Source: Bariatricus massiliensis (GTDB lineage: Bacteria; Bacillota; Clostridia; Lachnospirales; Lachnospiraceae). Taken from it: a stretch of 64,000 nucleotides of DNA. The position numbers were made by a program, and so were the translations under genes. The notes under the pieces are model-generated. The model made no database searches. It saw nothing but the letters and a program-made list of their open reading frames with translations, and was not told the DNA's origin. Shown piece by piece: positions 24,979 through 32,463 of the stretch; within the stretch, counting starts at the first letter, position 1, and every line of letters starts with the position of its first letter. The stretch is taken from positions 1,649,650 to 1,713,649 of the forward strand of contig NZ_LT574838.1 in the NCBI RefSeq assembly GCF_900086725.1, in the 5' to 3' direction.

Positions 24979-25827
24979 ATGAAGACCTTGGGATATTATA
25001 ATGGTAAATACGGTGAGTTGGACGAGATGACCATCCCCATGAATGACCGCGTCTGCTGGTTCGGTGACGGAGTGTATGACGCTGGGCCCTGCCGGAATTA
25101 TAAGATTTTTGCAATTGATGAGCATATAGACCGCTTTTATAGAAATGCAGGACTTCTGGATATGAAAATTCCAGTAACAAAACAGGAGTTAAAAGAACTT
25201 CTGGAGGATTTGGTGGCAAAAATGGATACCGGCAATCTGTTTGTCTACTATCAGGTGACAAGAGGAACCGGAATCCGCAATCATGTGTACCCGGAAGGAA
25301 CCGGAAATCTATGGGTGATGCTTAAACCGGCAGAAATCAGCGACGGAATAAAGCCAATCAAATTAATCACCACGGAAGATACCCGCTTTCTTCACTGCAA
25401 TATTAAAACGTTGAACCTGATTCCTTCCTGCGTAGCATCCGAGAAAGCCCGTCAGGCAGGATGTCAGGAAGCAGTCTTTTACCGCCCCGGCGGAAGGGTC
25501 ACTGAGTGCGCGCACAGCAACTGCCATATCATCAGGAACGGCACGCTTGTGACCGCGCCGGCCGATAATCTGATTCTTCCGGGCATTGCAAGGGCACATT
25601 TAATCCGCAAATGCAAAGAACTGGGTATCCCGGTAAACGAGACTCCTTATACATTGGAAGATTTATATAACGCCGAAGAAGTGATTGTAACAAGCTCCAG
25701 CAATCTATGTCTTCACGCCTGCGAGATAGACGGCCGTCCAGTCGGCGGCAGACAGGCCGAACTTCTGGAAACAATCCGCAAGGCACTTTTAGAAGAATTT
25801 TGGGACGCCACCAAAGAAGAAGCTTAG
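24979..25827 (+). CDS. dat: Branched-chain/D-amino-acid aminotransferase, class IV (DAT-like)
   Basis: 282-residue fold-type IV PLP enzyme. FGDGVYDAGPCRNYKIFAIDEHIDR at the N-terminus and the PLP lysine in CNIKTLNLIPSCVA (about residue 143) match D-alanine aminotransferases. The cofactor-binding TSSSNLCL (about 235-242) follows. It would interconvert D-amino acids and 2-oxo acids in the cytoplasm; D-Glu for peptidoglycan is one known product. Third gene of the operon with the ATC hydrolase-like and Lrp-type genes, gap 23 bp, with its own GTGAGG site. A 4-amino-4-deoxychorismate lyase is less likely given DAT-type spacing. Confidence 0.83.
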   Translation: MKTLGYYNGKYGELDEMTIPMNDRVCWFGDGVYDAGPCRNYKIFAIDEHIDRFYRNAGLLDMKIPVTKQELKELLEDLVAKMDTGNLFVYYQVTRGTGIRNHVYPEGTGNLWVMLKPAEISDGIKPIKLITTEDTRFLHCNIKTLNLIPSCVASEKARQAGCQEAVFYRPGGRVTECAHSNCHIIRNGTLVTAPADNLILPGIARAHLIRKCKELGIPVNETPYTLEDLYNAEEVIVTSSSNLCLHACEIDGRPVGGRQAELLETIRKALLEEFWDATKEEA

Positions 25828-25851
25828 ATGTTTATTATGGTATAAAGAAAA

Positions 25852-25873
25852 GGGCAGCCATAATTGGCTGCCC
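25852..25873 (-). terminator. Terminator after mecA
   Basis: Perfect 8-bp GC-rich stem GGGCAGCC with a 6-nt loop. The minus strand continues CTTTTCTTT, so it ends the mecA transcript; it may also slow transcription from the dat side. Confidence 0.7.
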
Positions 25874-25886
25874 AGTCCATATTATC

Positions 25887-26531
25887 CTACAGAGTCTTTC
25901 CAAAGGTGTTGCACAGTGCTTCCACCGCGCCTTCCTCTATAATACAACTCTCATGTTCCTTCAAAAACAACTCAGAAATCGCTTCTTTCTCTACCAAGCC
26001 TCCGAACTCCTCTGCGGAAATGATTTTATTTGCCGAGTTCCGTCCGGCTTCGGTATTCTCAAACTCCATCAACAGATAGTATATATCGTCATGTTCATAA
26101 AGACGGCTCTGCGCTGCCTTTCCTGTGCCGAATACTTGACAAAACTGTATGACATAGTCTAACGACGGGAATAAAATCTGATAAGATATTAGATCGCCTT
26201 CGTAGTCTCCCTCCTCCAAGGGAAGCAGTGGCAGGCGGTATTCCCGCTGTAAATCCGCAGTCTCTTCTTCATCAAGCTCTTCCTCTATATCTCCACAGGA
26301 TATGGACAGCAGCAGACTTTTATCCGGAAGAAACGTACCATAAAAGCTCTGTACACCGTTGTCGATATTAATCCCTAGAACTTCTTTCCCCTTTTTCACA
26401 AGTATATCCAAGAATTCCTGTGTACGTTCTTGGTTCTGAGTCAATTCTGCCAAATCATACCCTAACGCCTGAATCTCTTGATGTGATATCAGGCAGTTCA
26501 TACGGGTATCTGTAATCTTCCAAAAAGTCAT
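25887..26531 (-). CDS. mecA: MecA-family ClpC adaptor protein
   Basis: 214 residues. The N-terminal substrate-binding part (TDTRMNCLISHQEIQALGYDLAEL) and a very acidic linker (EEELDEEETADLQREYRLPLL) lead into the C-terminal ClpC-binding domain (YQILFPSLDYVIQFCQVF ... LYEHDDIYYLLMEF). MecA delivers proteins to the ClpCP protease and controls competence and stress factors in Bacillus. Length matches the family. It is monocistronic, downstream of the V-ATPase operon, with a terminator at 25852-25873. Confidence 0.85.
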   Translation of the reverse strand: MTFWKITDTRMNCLISHQEIQALGYDLAELTQNQERTQEFLDILVKKGKEVLGINIDNGVQSFYGTFLPDKSLLLSISCGDIEEELDEEETADLQREYRLPLLPLEEGDYEGDLISYQILFPSLDYVIQFCQVFGTGKAAQSRLYEHDDIYYLLMEFENTEAGRNSANKIISAEEFGGLVEKEAISELFLKEHESCIIEEGAVEALCNTFGKTL

Positions 26532-26630
26532 ACGCTCACCCCCTGACTAACTATATGTTTTGTCTTTTGTTCTATTTATTATATAACAATTGGAGGTTAT
26601 GTCAATATGTTTTCCGAACTTTATATTACT

Positions 26631-27251
26631 TTAAGATTTACTTTTCATCCTTTTAATAACTTTAAGACGGGTAAATTCTTCTCTTTCCTTCTCTTCCAGC
26701 GCGTTGGTAATACTGTACACCAATCCCTCATAAGTCGGGATAGTTATATTCTTCAGCGCATTTGCCCTCTTCTGCGTCTTCTTAATGTTAGTCGCAAGGC
26801 GGTATGCCGAATTCTCCACCTGCGACAGCTTCACCGTCAAATCCTTCACCTGCCGGAAAGCCTCCCGCGCCACATCGATCGACTCACGGGATGTGCTGAA
26901 AGCATACGTTGGCCGGTTCACTTCATCTTTGTATTTTACCAGCGGAATCTCCGTTCCCATAATACTGCGGGTCTGAATCTTGATAGAATCCTCGATAGGA
27001 ACCGTATAGGCCAGCTCAGCAACCGTACTGATACCGTGCTCAATATTAGCCCGCTGCAGACATTGATAAGCATAGGTGAAGGTACTGTCTATTTCCTCCT
27101 GAATATCCTTGGCCTCATCGATCAAATCCATAAGCTCTCTTATTAAGATATTCCGCTTCTTATCCATCAGTTCATAACCCTGACGCGCAAGCACAAGAGA
27201 ATTTTTCGCAAGTATTAAATTACCCTTTGTAGGAAATGTACGTGGATCCAT
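26631..27251 (-). CDS. atpD: V/A-type ATP synthase subunit D
   Basis: 206-residue central-shaft subunit. It is mostly two long helices (start PTKGNLILAKNSLVLARQGYELMDKKRNIL; C-terminal AYRLATNIKKTQKRANALKNITIPTYEGLV), the classic D-subunit pattern that links A3B3 to the membrane rotor. It is the last gene of the operon and is separated from subunit B by the 119-bp repeat array. Its ribosome site GGAGG (about 27257-27262) lies just outside the array. The 100-bp gap downstream to mecA shows only AT-rich sequence. Confidence 0.93.
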   Translation of the reverse strand: MDPRTFPTKGNLILAKNSLVLARQGYELMDKKRNILIRELMDLIDEAKDIQEEIDSTFTYAYQCLQRANIEHGISTVAELAYTVPIEDSIKIQTRSIMGTEIPLVKYKDEVNRPTYAFSTSRESIDVAREAFRQVKDLTVKLSQVENSAYRLATNIKKTQKRANALKNITIPTYEGLVYSITNALEEKEREEFTRLKVIKRMKSKS

Positions 27252-27265
27252 AAACTACCTCCTTT

Positions 27266-27927
27266 CCTTCGGCAGAAGCACTCTCAGACGACTGACGTGC
27301 CAGCACGTCGTATTCTGCTCTTGCTTCTGGTCCTTGAGACGACTGAACCTCGCGAAACCTCCGGTTTCTCTCAGTCGCGTTGCTCCTTCGGCAGAAGCAC
27401 TCTCAGACGACTGACGTGCCAGCACGTCGTATTCTGCTCTTGCTTCTGGTTCTTGAGACGACTGAACCTCGCGAAACCTTCGGTTTCTCTCAGTCGCGTT
27501 GCTCCTTCGGCAGAAGCACTCTCAGACGACCGACGTGCCAGCACGTCGTATTCTACTCTTGCTTCTGGTTCTTGAGACGACTGAACCTCGCGAAACCTTC
27601 GGTTTCTCTCAGTCGCGTTGCTCCTTCGGCAGAAGCACTCTCAGACGACTGACGTGCCAGCACGTCGTCTTCTGTTCCTGCTTCTGGTTCTTGAGACGAC
27701 TGAACCTCGCGAAACCTCCGGTTTCCCTCAGTCGCGTTGCTCCTTCGGCAGAAGCACTCTCAGACGACTGACGTGCCAGCACGTCGTCTTCTGTTCCTGC
27801 TTCTGGTTCTTGAGACGACTGAACCTCGCGAAACCTCCGGTTTCCCTCAGTCGCGTTGCTCCTTCGGCAGAAGCACTCTCAGACGACTGACGTGCCAGCA
27901 CGTCGTCTTCTGTTCCTGCTTCTGGTT
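27266..27927 (-). repeat. Tandem array: 5 full plus 1 partial copies of a 119-bp hairpin repeat between atpB and atpD
   Basis: Copies start at 27266, 27385, 27504, 27623, 27742 and 27861 (the last about 67 bp). They fill the gap from 9 bp after the atpB stop to the atpD ribosome site. In the transcript each unit folds into two hairpins. One is CGACTGA/TCAGTCG closing over GAAACC/GGTTTC. The other has outer AGAAGCA/TGCTTCT arms around GACGTGC-TG-GCACGTC. Differences between copies are few and fall mainly in loops and spacers; copies 4-6 form one subtype and copies 1-3 another. 119 is not a multiple of 3 and the frames shift at each copy, so the array is not a protein repeat. Confidence 0.95.
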
Positions 27928-27935
27928 CAGTCTGC

Positions 27936-29309
27936 TTATCGCGAATAGTATTGTTCTAGTATTTTTGTGTCTACTCGGTCTAGTTCTTCTTTGGGTAGGA
28001 TTCTTAGGAGATCCCAGCCTAGGTCTAGTGTTTCTTGTATGCTGCGGTTTTCGTTGGGGCCTTGGCCGATGTAGCGTTTTTCGAATTCTTTGCCGAATTC
28101 TAGATATTTTTTATCTAAATCTGAGAGTTCGTCTTCTCCGATAACGGAGGCAAGATTTCTGGCCTCGCCTACTTTGGCGTATGCGGAGAAGAGCTGGTTG
28201 GCCAAATCTTGATGATCGTCTCTTGTATACCCTGCTCCTATGCCGTCTTTCATGAGACGGGAAAGGGACGGCAGGATACTGATTGGCGGGTAGATGGACT
28301 GTCCGTGAAGATTGCGGTCCAGTACAATCTGTCCCTCTGTAATATATCCGGTCAGATCCGGGATAGGGTGTGTGATATCGTCATTGGGCATGGTGAGTAT
28401 GGGCAGCTGTGTCACGGAGCCGTTTACGCCCTGCACGATGCCTGCACGCTCATAGATGGTCGCAAGTTCACTGTACAGATATCCCGGGAATCCTTTACGG
28501 CTTGGAATCTCTCCCTTGGAGGAGGACACTTCACGCATGGCTTCTGCAAAGGATGTCATGTCTGTAAGAATAACAAGAATGTGCATGTTTTTCTCAAATG
28601 CCAGATATTCTGCAAGTGTCAGTGCCACCTTAGGGGTAATCAGACGCTCCACCACCGGGTCGTTTGCCATGTTCAGAAACATAGCCACATGGTCTGCCAC
28701 ACCGCTCTCCTCAAAGGTACGCCGGAAGAAATCTGCCACGTCATGCTTTACGCCCATAGCGGCAAATACAATCGCGAACTCCTCATCCGAATTATCGCCC
28801 AGAGAAGCTTGTTTCACAATCTGGGCGGCCAGCTGGTCGTGTGGAAGTCCGTTTCCCGAAAAGATAGGAAGCTTCTGTCCTCGAATCAGTGTTGTCAGCC
28901 CATCAATAGCGGAAATACCGGTACGGATATAGTTTCTCGGATATTCTCTGCGCACCGGATTCAGCGGCAGTCCATTCACATCCCGAATCTTATCAGCGTT
29001 AATCGGCCCCAGATCGTCGATGGGCTCCCCGATACCGTTAAAAGTACGGCCAAGCATTTCGGGTGAAAGCGCAATCTCCATCGGATGCCCGGTAAGCCTT
29101 GTATGGGTATTGATCAGGGACATCTTTTCCGTCCCCTCAAATACCTGTATCACCGCTTTATCCTCGTAAACCTCAACAATACGCCCCATTTTATGTTCAT
29201 TTTTATCTACAACAAATTCTACAATCTCGTCAAAAAAAGCGTCCTGCACACCTTCCAGTGCAATCAGAGGACCGTTTATGCTGCTTAATCCCAAATATTC
29301 TATTGACAT
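27936..29309 (-). CDS. atpB: V/A-type ATP synthase subunit B
   Basis: 457-residue non-catalytic nucleotide-binding subunit of the A3B3 head. The family landmarks are present: SAIDGLTTLIRGQKLPIFSGNGLPHDQLAAQIV (about 135-165) and VLDRNLHGQSIYPPISILPSLSRLM with the nucleotide-contact Arg. As expected for B, the GNGLPHDQ loop replaces a proper Walker A. It follows subunit A by 13 bp. Confidence 0.95.
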   Translation of the reverse strand: MSIEYLGLSSINGPLIALEGVQDAFFDEIVEFVVDKNEHKMGRIVEVYEDKAVIQVFEGTEKMSLINTHTRLTGHPMEIALSPEMLGRTFNGIGEPIDDLGPINADKIRDVNGLPLNPVRREYPRNYIRTGISAIDGLTTLIRGQKLPIFSGNGLPHDQLAAQIVKQASLGDNSDEEFAIVFAAMGVKHDVADFFRRTFEESGVADHVAMFLNMANDPVVERLITPKVALTLAEYLAFEKNMHILVILTDMTSFAEAMREVSSSKGEIPSRKGFPGYLYSELATIYERAGIVQGVNGSVTQLPILTMPNDDITHPIPDLTGYITEGQIVLDRNLHGQSIYPPISILPSLSRLMKDGIGAGYTRDDHQDLANQLFSAYAKVGEARNLASVIGEDELSDLDKKYLEFGKEFEKRYIGQGPNENRSIQETLDLGWDLLRILPKEELDRVDTKILEQYYSR

Positions 29310-29322
29310 CTACGCTTCCTCC

Positions 29323-31089
29323 TTACGCGTTCTTTTCCATTATCGTGTTATGAAAATTATCTATATCCACCATATACTGATCCAACAGCTGCATATTGTC
29401 ATTGGGAACGTCATATTTAATGGCGATGACACGCTCAAAGATGTTCTCCTCCTTCAGCACGGACATCGGCATATTCATAGCTATTAATTCTCTGCATCGT
29501 TTATATAGATATAAAATAATTTCCATCATTTTATACTGCTTCTGCAAGGAAACACAGGTGTCATCCTTGTGGAACGCATTCTGCTGAAGAAAACCAAGCC
29601 GGATAACTCTCGCAATTTCAAGCACCAGCTTCTGGTCGTCCGGCAGCACATCGCTTCCTATCAGCTTTACAATCTCCATCAGGCTGCTCTCCTGATTCAG
29701 CAGGGCCATCAGACGGTTTCGGTAGTCTACAAACTTCGGAGACACATTGTCGTGATACCATGCGGCCAGATCCGTCAGATACTCACTGTAGCTCGTAAGC
29801 CAGTGAATGGCCGGAAAATGTCTGGAATAGGCAAGACTCTTATCCAGTCCCCAGAAACAACGTACAAAACGCTTGGTGTTCTGTGTGACCGGTTCTGAAA
29901 AGTCTCCGCCCTGCGGGGATACCGCGCCGATAATTGTCACAGAGCCGTCTGTACCGTTCAGATTGTGCATCATCCCTGCGCGCTCATAGAACGCGGACAG
30001 CCTGCTGGCCAGATAGGCCGGGAATCCTTCTTCCGCCGGCATCTCCTCCAGACGGCCGGACAATTCTCGCAGAGCCTCCGCCCACCGTGAGGTAGAGTCC
30101 GCCATGATTGCCACGTCATACCCCATGTCCCGGTAGTACTCCGCCAGTGTAAGACCAGTGTAAATACTAGCTTCACGGGCCGCCACAGGCATGTTGGATG
30201 TATTCGCGATCAGTGTGGTCCTGTCCATCAGCGGATTGCCGCTCTTCGGGTCCACCAGCTGTGAAAATTCTTCCAGAACTTGTGTCATCTCATTTCCACG
30301 CTCGCCACAGCCGATATAGATAATGATATCTGCGTCGGACCACTTGGCAATCTGATGCTGTGTCATAGTCTTTCCCGTACCGAATCCACCCGGAATCGCC
30401 GCAGTGCCGCCCTTGGCAATGGGAAACATCGTATCCAGTATTCTCTGGCCGGTAACAAGAGGCACGCTGGCCGGAAAGCGGTGGCTTGTAGGACGGGCAG
30501 TCCGGATGGGCCACTTCTGCGTCATTGTCAGTTTCTTTGTCTCGCCTTCCGGTGTCTTAAGCGTCAGCAGAACTTCGTCAATGGTATACTGGCCGTCCGG
30601 AACCACATCGGTCACCGTACCGCACATTCCCGGAGGAACCATACATTTATGGACGATAGCCCTCGTCTCCGGCACCTCTGCAATAATGTCGCCGCCGTGC
30701 AGCTCACTTCCCACAGACACCGTCATATGTGTATCCCACAATTTATCACGGTCAAGCGAATCCACGCTCACGCCCCGTGTGATAAACGCTCCGCCGGTAT
30801 CTGCTATCCGTTCCAGCGGGCGCTCGATTCCATCAAAAATATTGTCAATAATTCCCGGTGCAAGCGTTACCGATACCGGGCTTCCTGAGGCCTCCACGAT
30901 TTCTCCCGGACGCAGTCCCGAAGTCTCTTCATATACCTGAATGGTAGTCATATCCTTATCCAAAGAAATGACTTCCCCCACCAGCTTTTCTTCCCCAACA
31001 TACACCATCTCAGACATCATAAAGCCCGTGTTGCCTTTTAGGTAGATGACCGGCCCGTTAATCCCATATATACTTCCTGTCTTATGCAA
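29323..31089 (-). CDS. atpA: V/A-type ATP synthase catalytic subunit A
   Basis: 588-residue catalytic subunit. Walker A is GGFGTGKT (about residues 233-240), the catalytic Glu is in IYIGCGERGNEM, and Walker B is in YDVAIMADSTSRWAEALRE. The A-type non-homologous region (about 110-190) is present. Couples ATP hydrolysis or synthesis to ion movement across the membrane. Overlaps the end of subunit E by 8 bp. Confidence 0.96.
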   Translation of the reverse strand: MHKTGSIYGINGPVIYLKGNTGFMMSEMVYVGEEKLVGEVISLDKDMTTIQVYEETSGLRPGEIVEASGSPVSVTLAPGIIDNIFDGIERPLERIADTGGAFITRGVSVDSLDRDKLWDTHMTVSVGSELHGGDIIAEVPETRAIVHKCMVPPGMCGTVTDVVPDGQYTIDEVLLTLKTPEGETKKLTMTQKWPIRTARPTSHRFPASVPLVTGQRILDTMFPIAKGGTAAIPGGFGTGKTMTQHQIAKWSDADIIIYIGCGERGNEMTQVLEEFSQLVDPKSGNPLMDRTTLIANTSNMPVAAREASIYTGLTLAEYYRDMGYDVAIMADSTSRWAEALRELSGRLEEMPAEEGFPAYLASRLSAFYERAGMMHNLNGTDGSVTIIGAVSPQGGDFSEPVTQNTKRFVRCFWGLDKSLAYSRHFPAIHWLTSYSEYLTDLAAWYHDNVSPKFVDYRNRLMALLNQESSLMEIVKLIGSDVLPDDQKLVLEIARVIRLGFLQQNAFHKDDTCVSLQKQYKMMEIILYLYKRCRELIAMNMPMSVLKEENIFERVIAIKYDVPNDNMQLLDQYMVDIDNFHNTIMEKNA

Positions 31090-31681
31090 TGCCTACACCT
31101 CCTGCTCCAAAACGGAACTTCTGATATTCTGATTCCAGAGCGGTCTGGAAAGAATGGTCAATGAGGACGTTCCTGTCCTGAATGACTGCCCTGAGCCCTC
31201 CCATAAAATCATATCCACTGACCGTCAGATGCATGCCTGTGCGGTCTTCCAGCTCCTCGATTTTATCCTCATCAGAAGGGGTAATATACAGAGTAAGCCC
31301 CTTTCCCTCCGCAAAAACAGCGGCCTGAGTTATCAGCTTAGACAGATAATCCAGATATTCTTCTGTCTTTGTGTAATCTATAAGAAGCTCTTTGACCTCC
31401 TCAAACAGCTTAACCTTCAACTCGCTCTGACATTTTCCCATGGCGCGCTTCAGCTCTGTCTGTGCCTTCGCCGCCGCCTGATTGAGCTGTCGTCTTGCAT
31501 TGGTCGTCTCTGATTGAATTCTGATTTCCGACTGCCGCTCCGCTTCCTCTTTATGCTTTTCGAATAAAGATTCCAGCGTCTTTCTATGATTTTCAATAAT
31601 CGCATTCCCCTCCGCCCGTGCTTCTGTCATCACGGTTTCTTGAAGATGCGTAATCTTTTCGTCCAGAGTCAATTGAATCAC
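31082..31681 (-). CDS. atpE: V/A-type ATP synthase subunit E
   Basis: 199-residue peripheral-stalk subunit. A long N-terminal charged helix (about 5-95, rich in Glu, Lys and Ala) is followed by a compact C-terminal domain (LDYLSKLITQAAVFAEGKGLTLYITPSD ... GGLRAVIQDRNVLIDHSFQTALE) that contacts the A3B3 head. It would pair with the coiled-coil subunit at 35427-35738. Gap to subunit F is 16 bp. Confidence 0.88.
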   Translation of the reverse strand: MIQLTLDEKITHLQETVMTEARAEGNAIIENHRKTLESLFEKHKEEAERQSEIRIQSETTNARRQLNQAAAKAQTELKRAMGKCQSELKVKLFEEVKELLIDYTKTEEYLDYLSKLITQAAVFAEGKGLTLYITPSDEDKIEELEDRTGMHLTVSGYDFMGGLRAVIQDRNVLIDHSFQTALESEYQKFRFGAGGVGIA

Positions 31682-31697
31682 CTTCTTTACTTTCTTG

Positions 31698-32006
31698 TTA
31701 CAATTTCAGTCCAATTGCTTCATTTACATAGGATGTGATAAAGTCCTTTTTACGTCCGGTTCCGTGCCTGTCTGGGATTTCTATCAGCAGAGGCATCTTT
31801 CTTTTCAGCTTGATTTCATCGATCATATCCGGAAACTCTCTTCCGAACTTTTCAGTCAAAAGTACAATCCCGATTGAGCTGTCGCTCATAGCAGTCTCCA
31901 GAGCCTGCCTTAGTTCCTCACGCTCGTGCACGACCACGCCGTCCACCCCGGCAAGGCGCATCCCAGTATAGGTATCTACATTATCACTGATTAAATACAT
32001 TTTCAT
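31698..32006 (-). CDS. atpF: V/A-type ATP synthase subunit F
   Basis: 102-residue soluble Rossmann-like subunit (MKMYLISDNVDTYTGMRLAGVDGVVV; IGIVLLTEKFG) that binds the D shaft and regulates ATP hydrolysis in related enzymes. Size and position between K and E are normal. It has a GATG-proximal ribosome site and a 5-bp gap from subunit K. Confidence 0.9.
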   Translation of the reverse strand: MKMYLISDNVDTYTGMRLAGVDGVVVHEREELRQALETAMSDSSIGIVLLTEKFGREFPDMIDEIKLKRKMPLLIEIPDRHGTGRKKDFITSYVNEAIGLKL

Positions 32007-32011
32007 CTTAA

Positions 32012-32446
32012 TTAACCCAGCTTGCTCAAGATCATGAAGGAGATAATCAGACCATACAGGCAGACACCTTCTGCAAGACCTACGAAAATGAGCGACTTAC
32101 CAAGGACACTGGAGTCTTCACTGATAGCTCCAAGCGCCGCGCTCGCCGCACTTGCCACAGCAATACCACCGCCGATACAGGATAAACCGGTAACCAATGC
32201 GGCTGCGATATAGCCTAATCCTACTGCCAAAGAACCGCTGCCTGCCCCGTCTGCAGCATGGACGCTCACCCCGCCGAACAACATGATTGCAGCAACTAAA
32301 AATGTACCAAAATAGAAGAACACATTCACGCCCAGCGCAGTCTTATAGCGGCCTTTATTGCGCTCTCCGATAAGATAATATCCAAATGGAATAAAGATAC
32401 TCAAAACCAATGCGGCCACCAATACTAACTTTGTTGCTAAATTCAT
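32012..32446 (-). CDS. atpK: V/A-type ATP synthase subunit K (rotor ring)
   Basis: 144 residues, four predicted helices (about 5-27, 40-60, 74-104, 116-141). The C-terminal pair is a standard c-type hairpin with the ion-carrying Glu126 (VGLAEGVCLYGLI). The N-terminal pair has no membrane carboxylate and is separated by a charged ERNKGRYK loop and an Ala/Gly/Ser linker. Subunit K in Enterococcus has two homologous hairpins with one carboxylate; here the first hairpin is not recognisably homologous to the second. Na+ or H+ specificity is not decidable by eye. Confidence 0.88.
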   Translation of the reverse strand: MNLATKLVLVAALVLSIFIPFGYYLIGERNKGRYKTALGVNVFFYFGTFLVAAIMLFGGVSVHAADGAGSGSLAVGLGYIAAALVTGLSCIGGGIAVASAASAALGAISEDSSVLGKSLIFVGLAEGVCLYGLIISFMILSKLG

Positions 32447-32463
32447 AATAATTACCTCCTGCT

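Noticed and set aside
27266..27927. CRISPR array
   Set aside because: Units are 119 bp and directly contiguous with no unique spacers, and no cas genes are present.
27297..28144. Chain of near-identical ~90-residue reading frames on the plus strand in the V-ATPase gap
   Set aside because: They are a by-product of the 119-bp tandem repeats; each copy shifts frame, there are no ribosome sites, and they run antisense to the operon.
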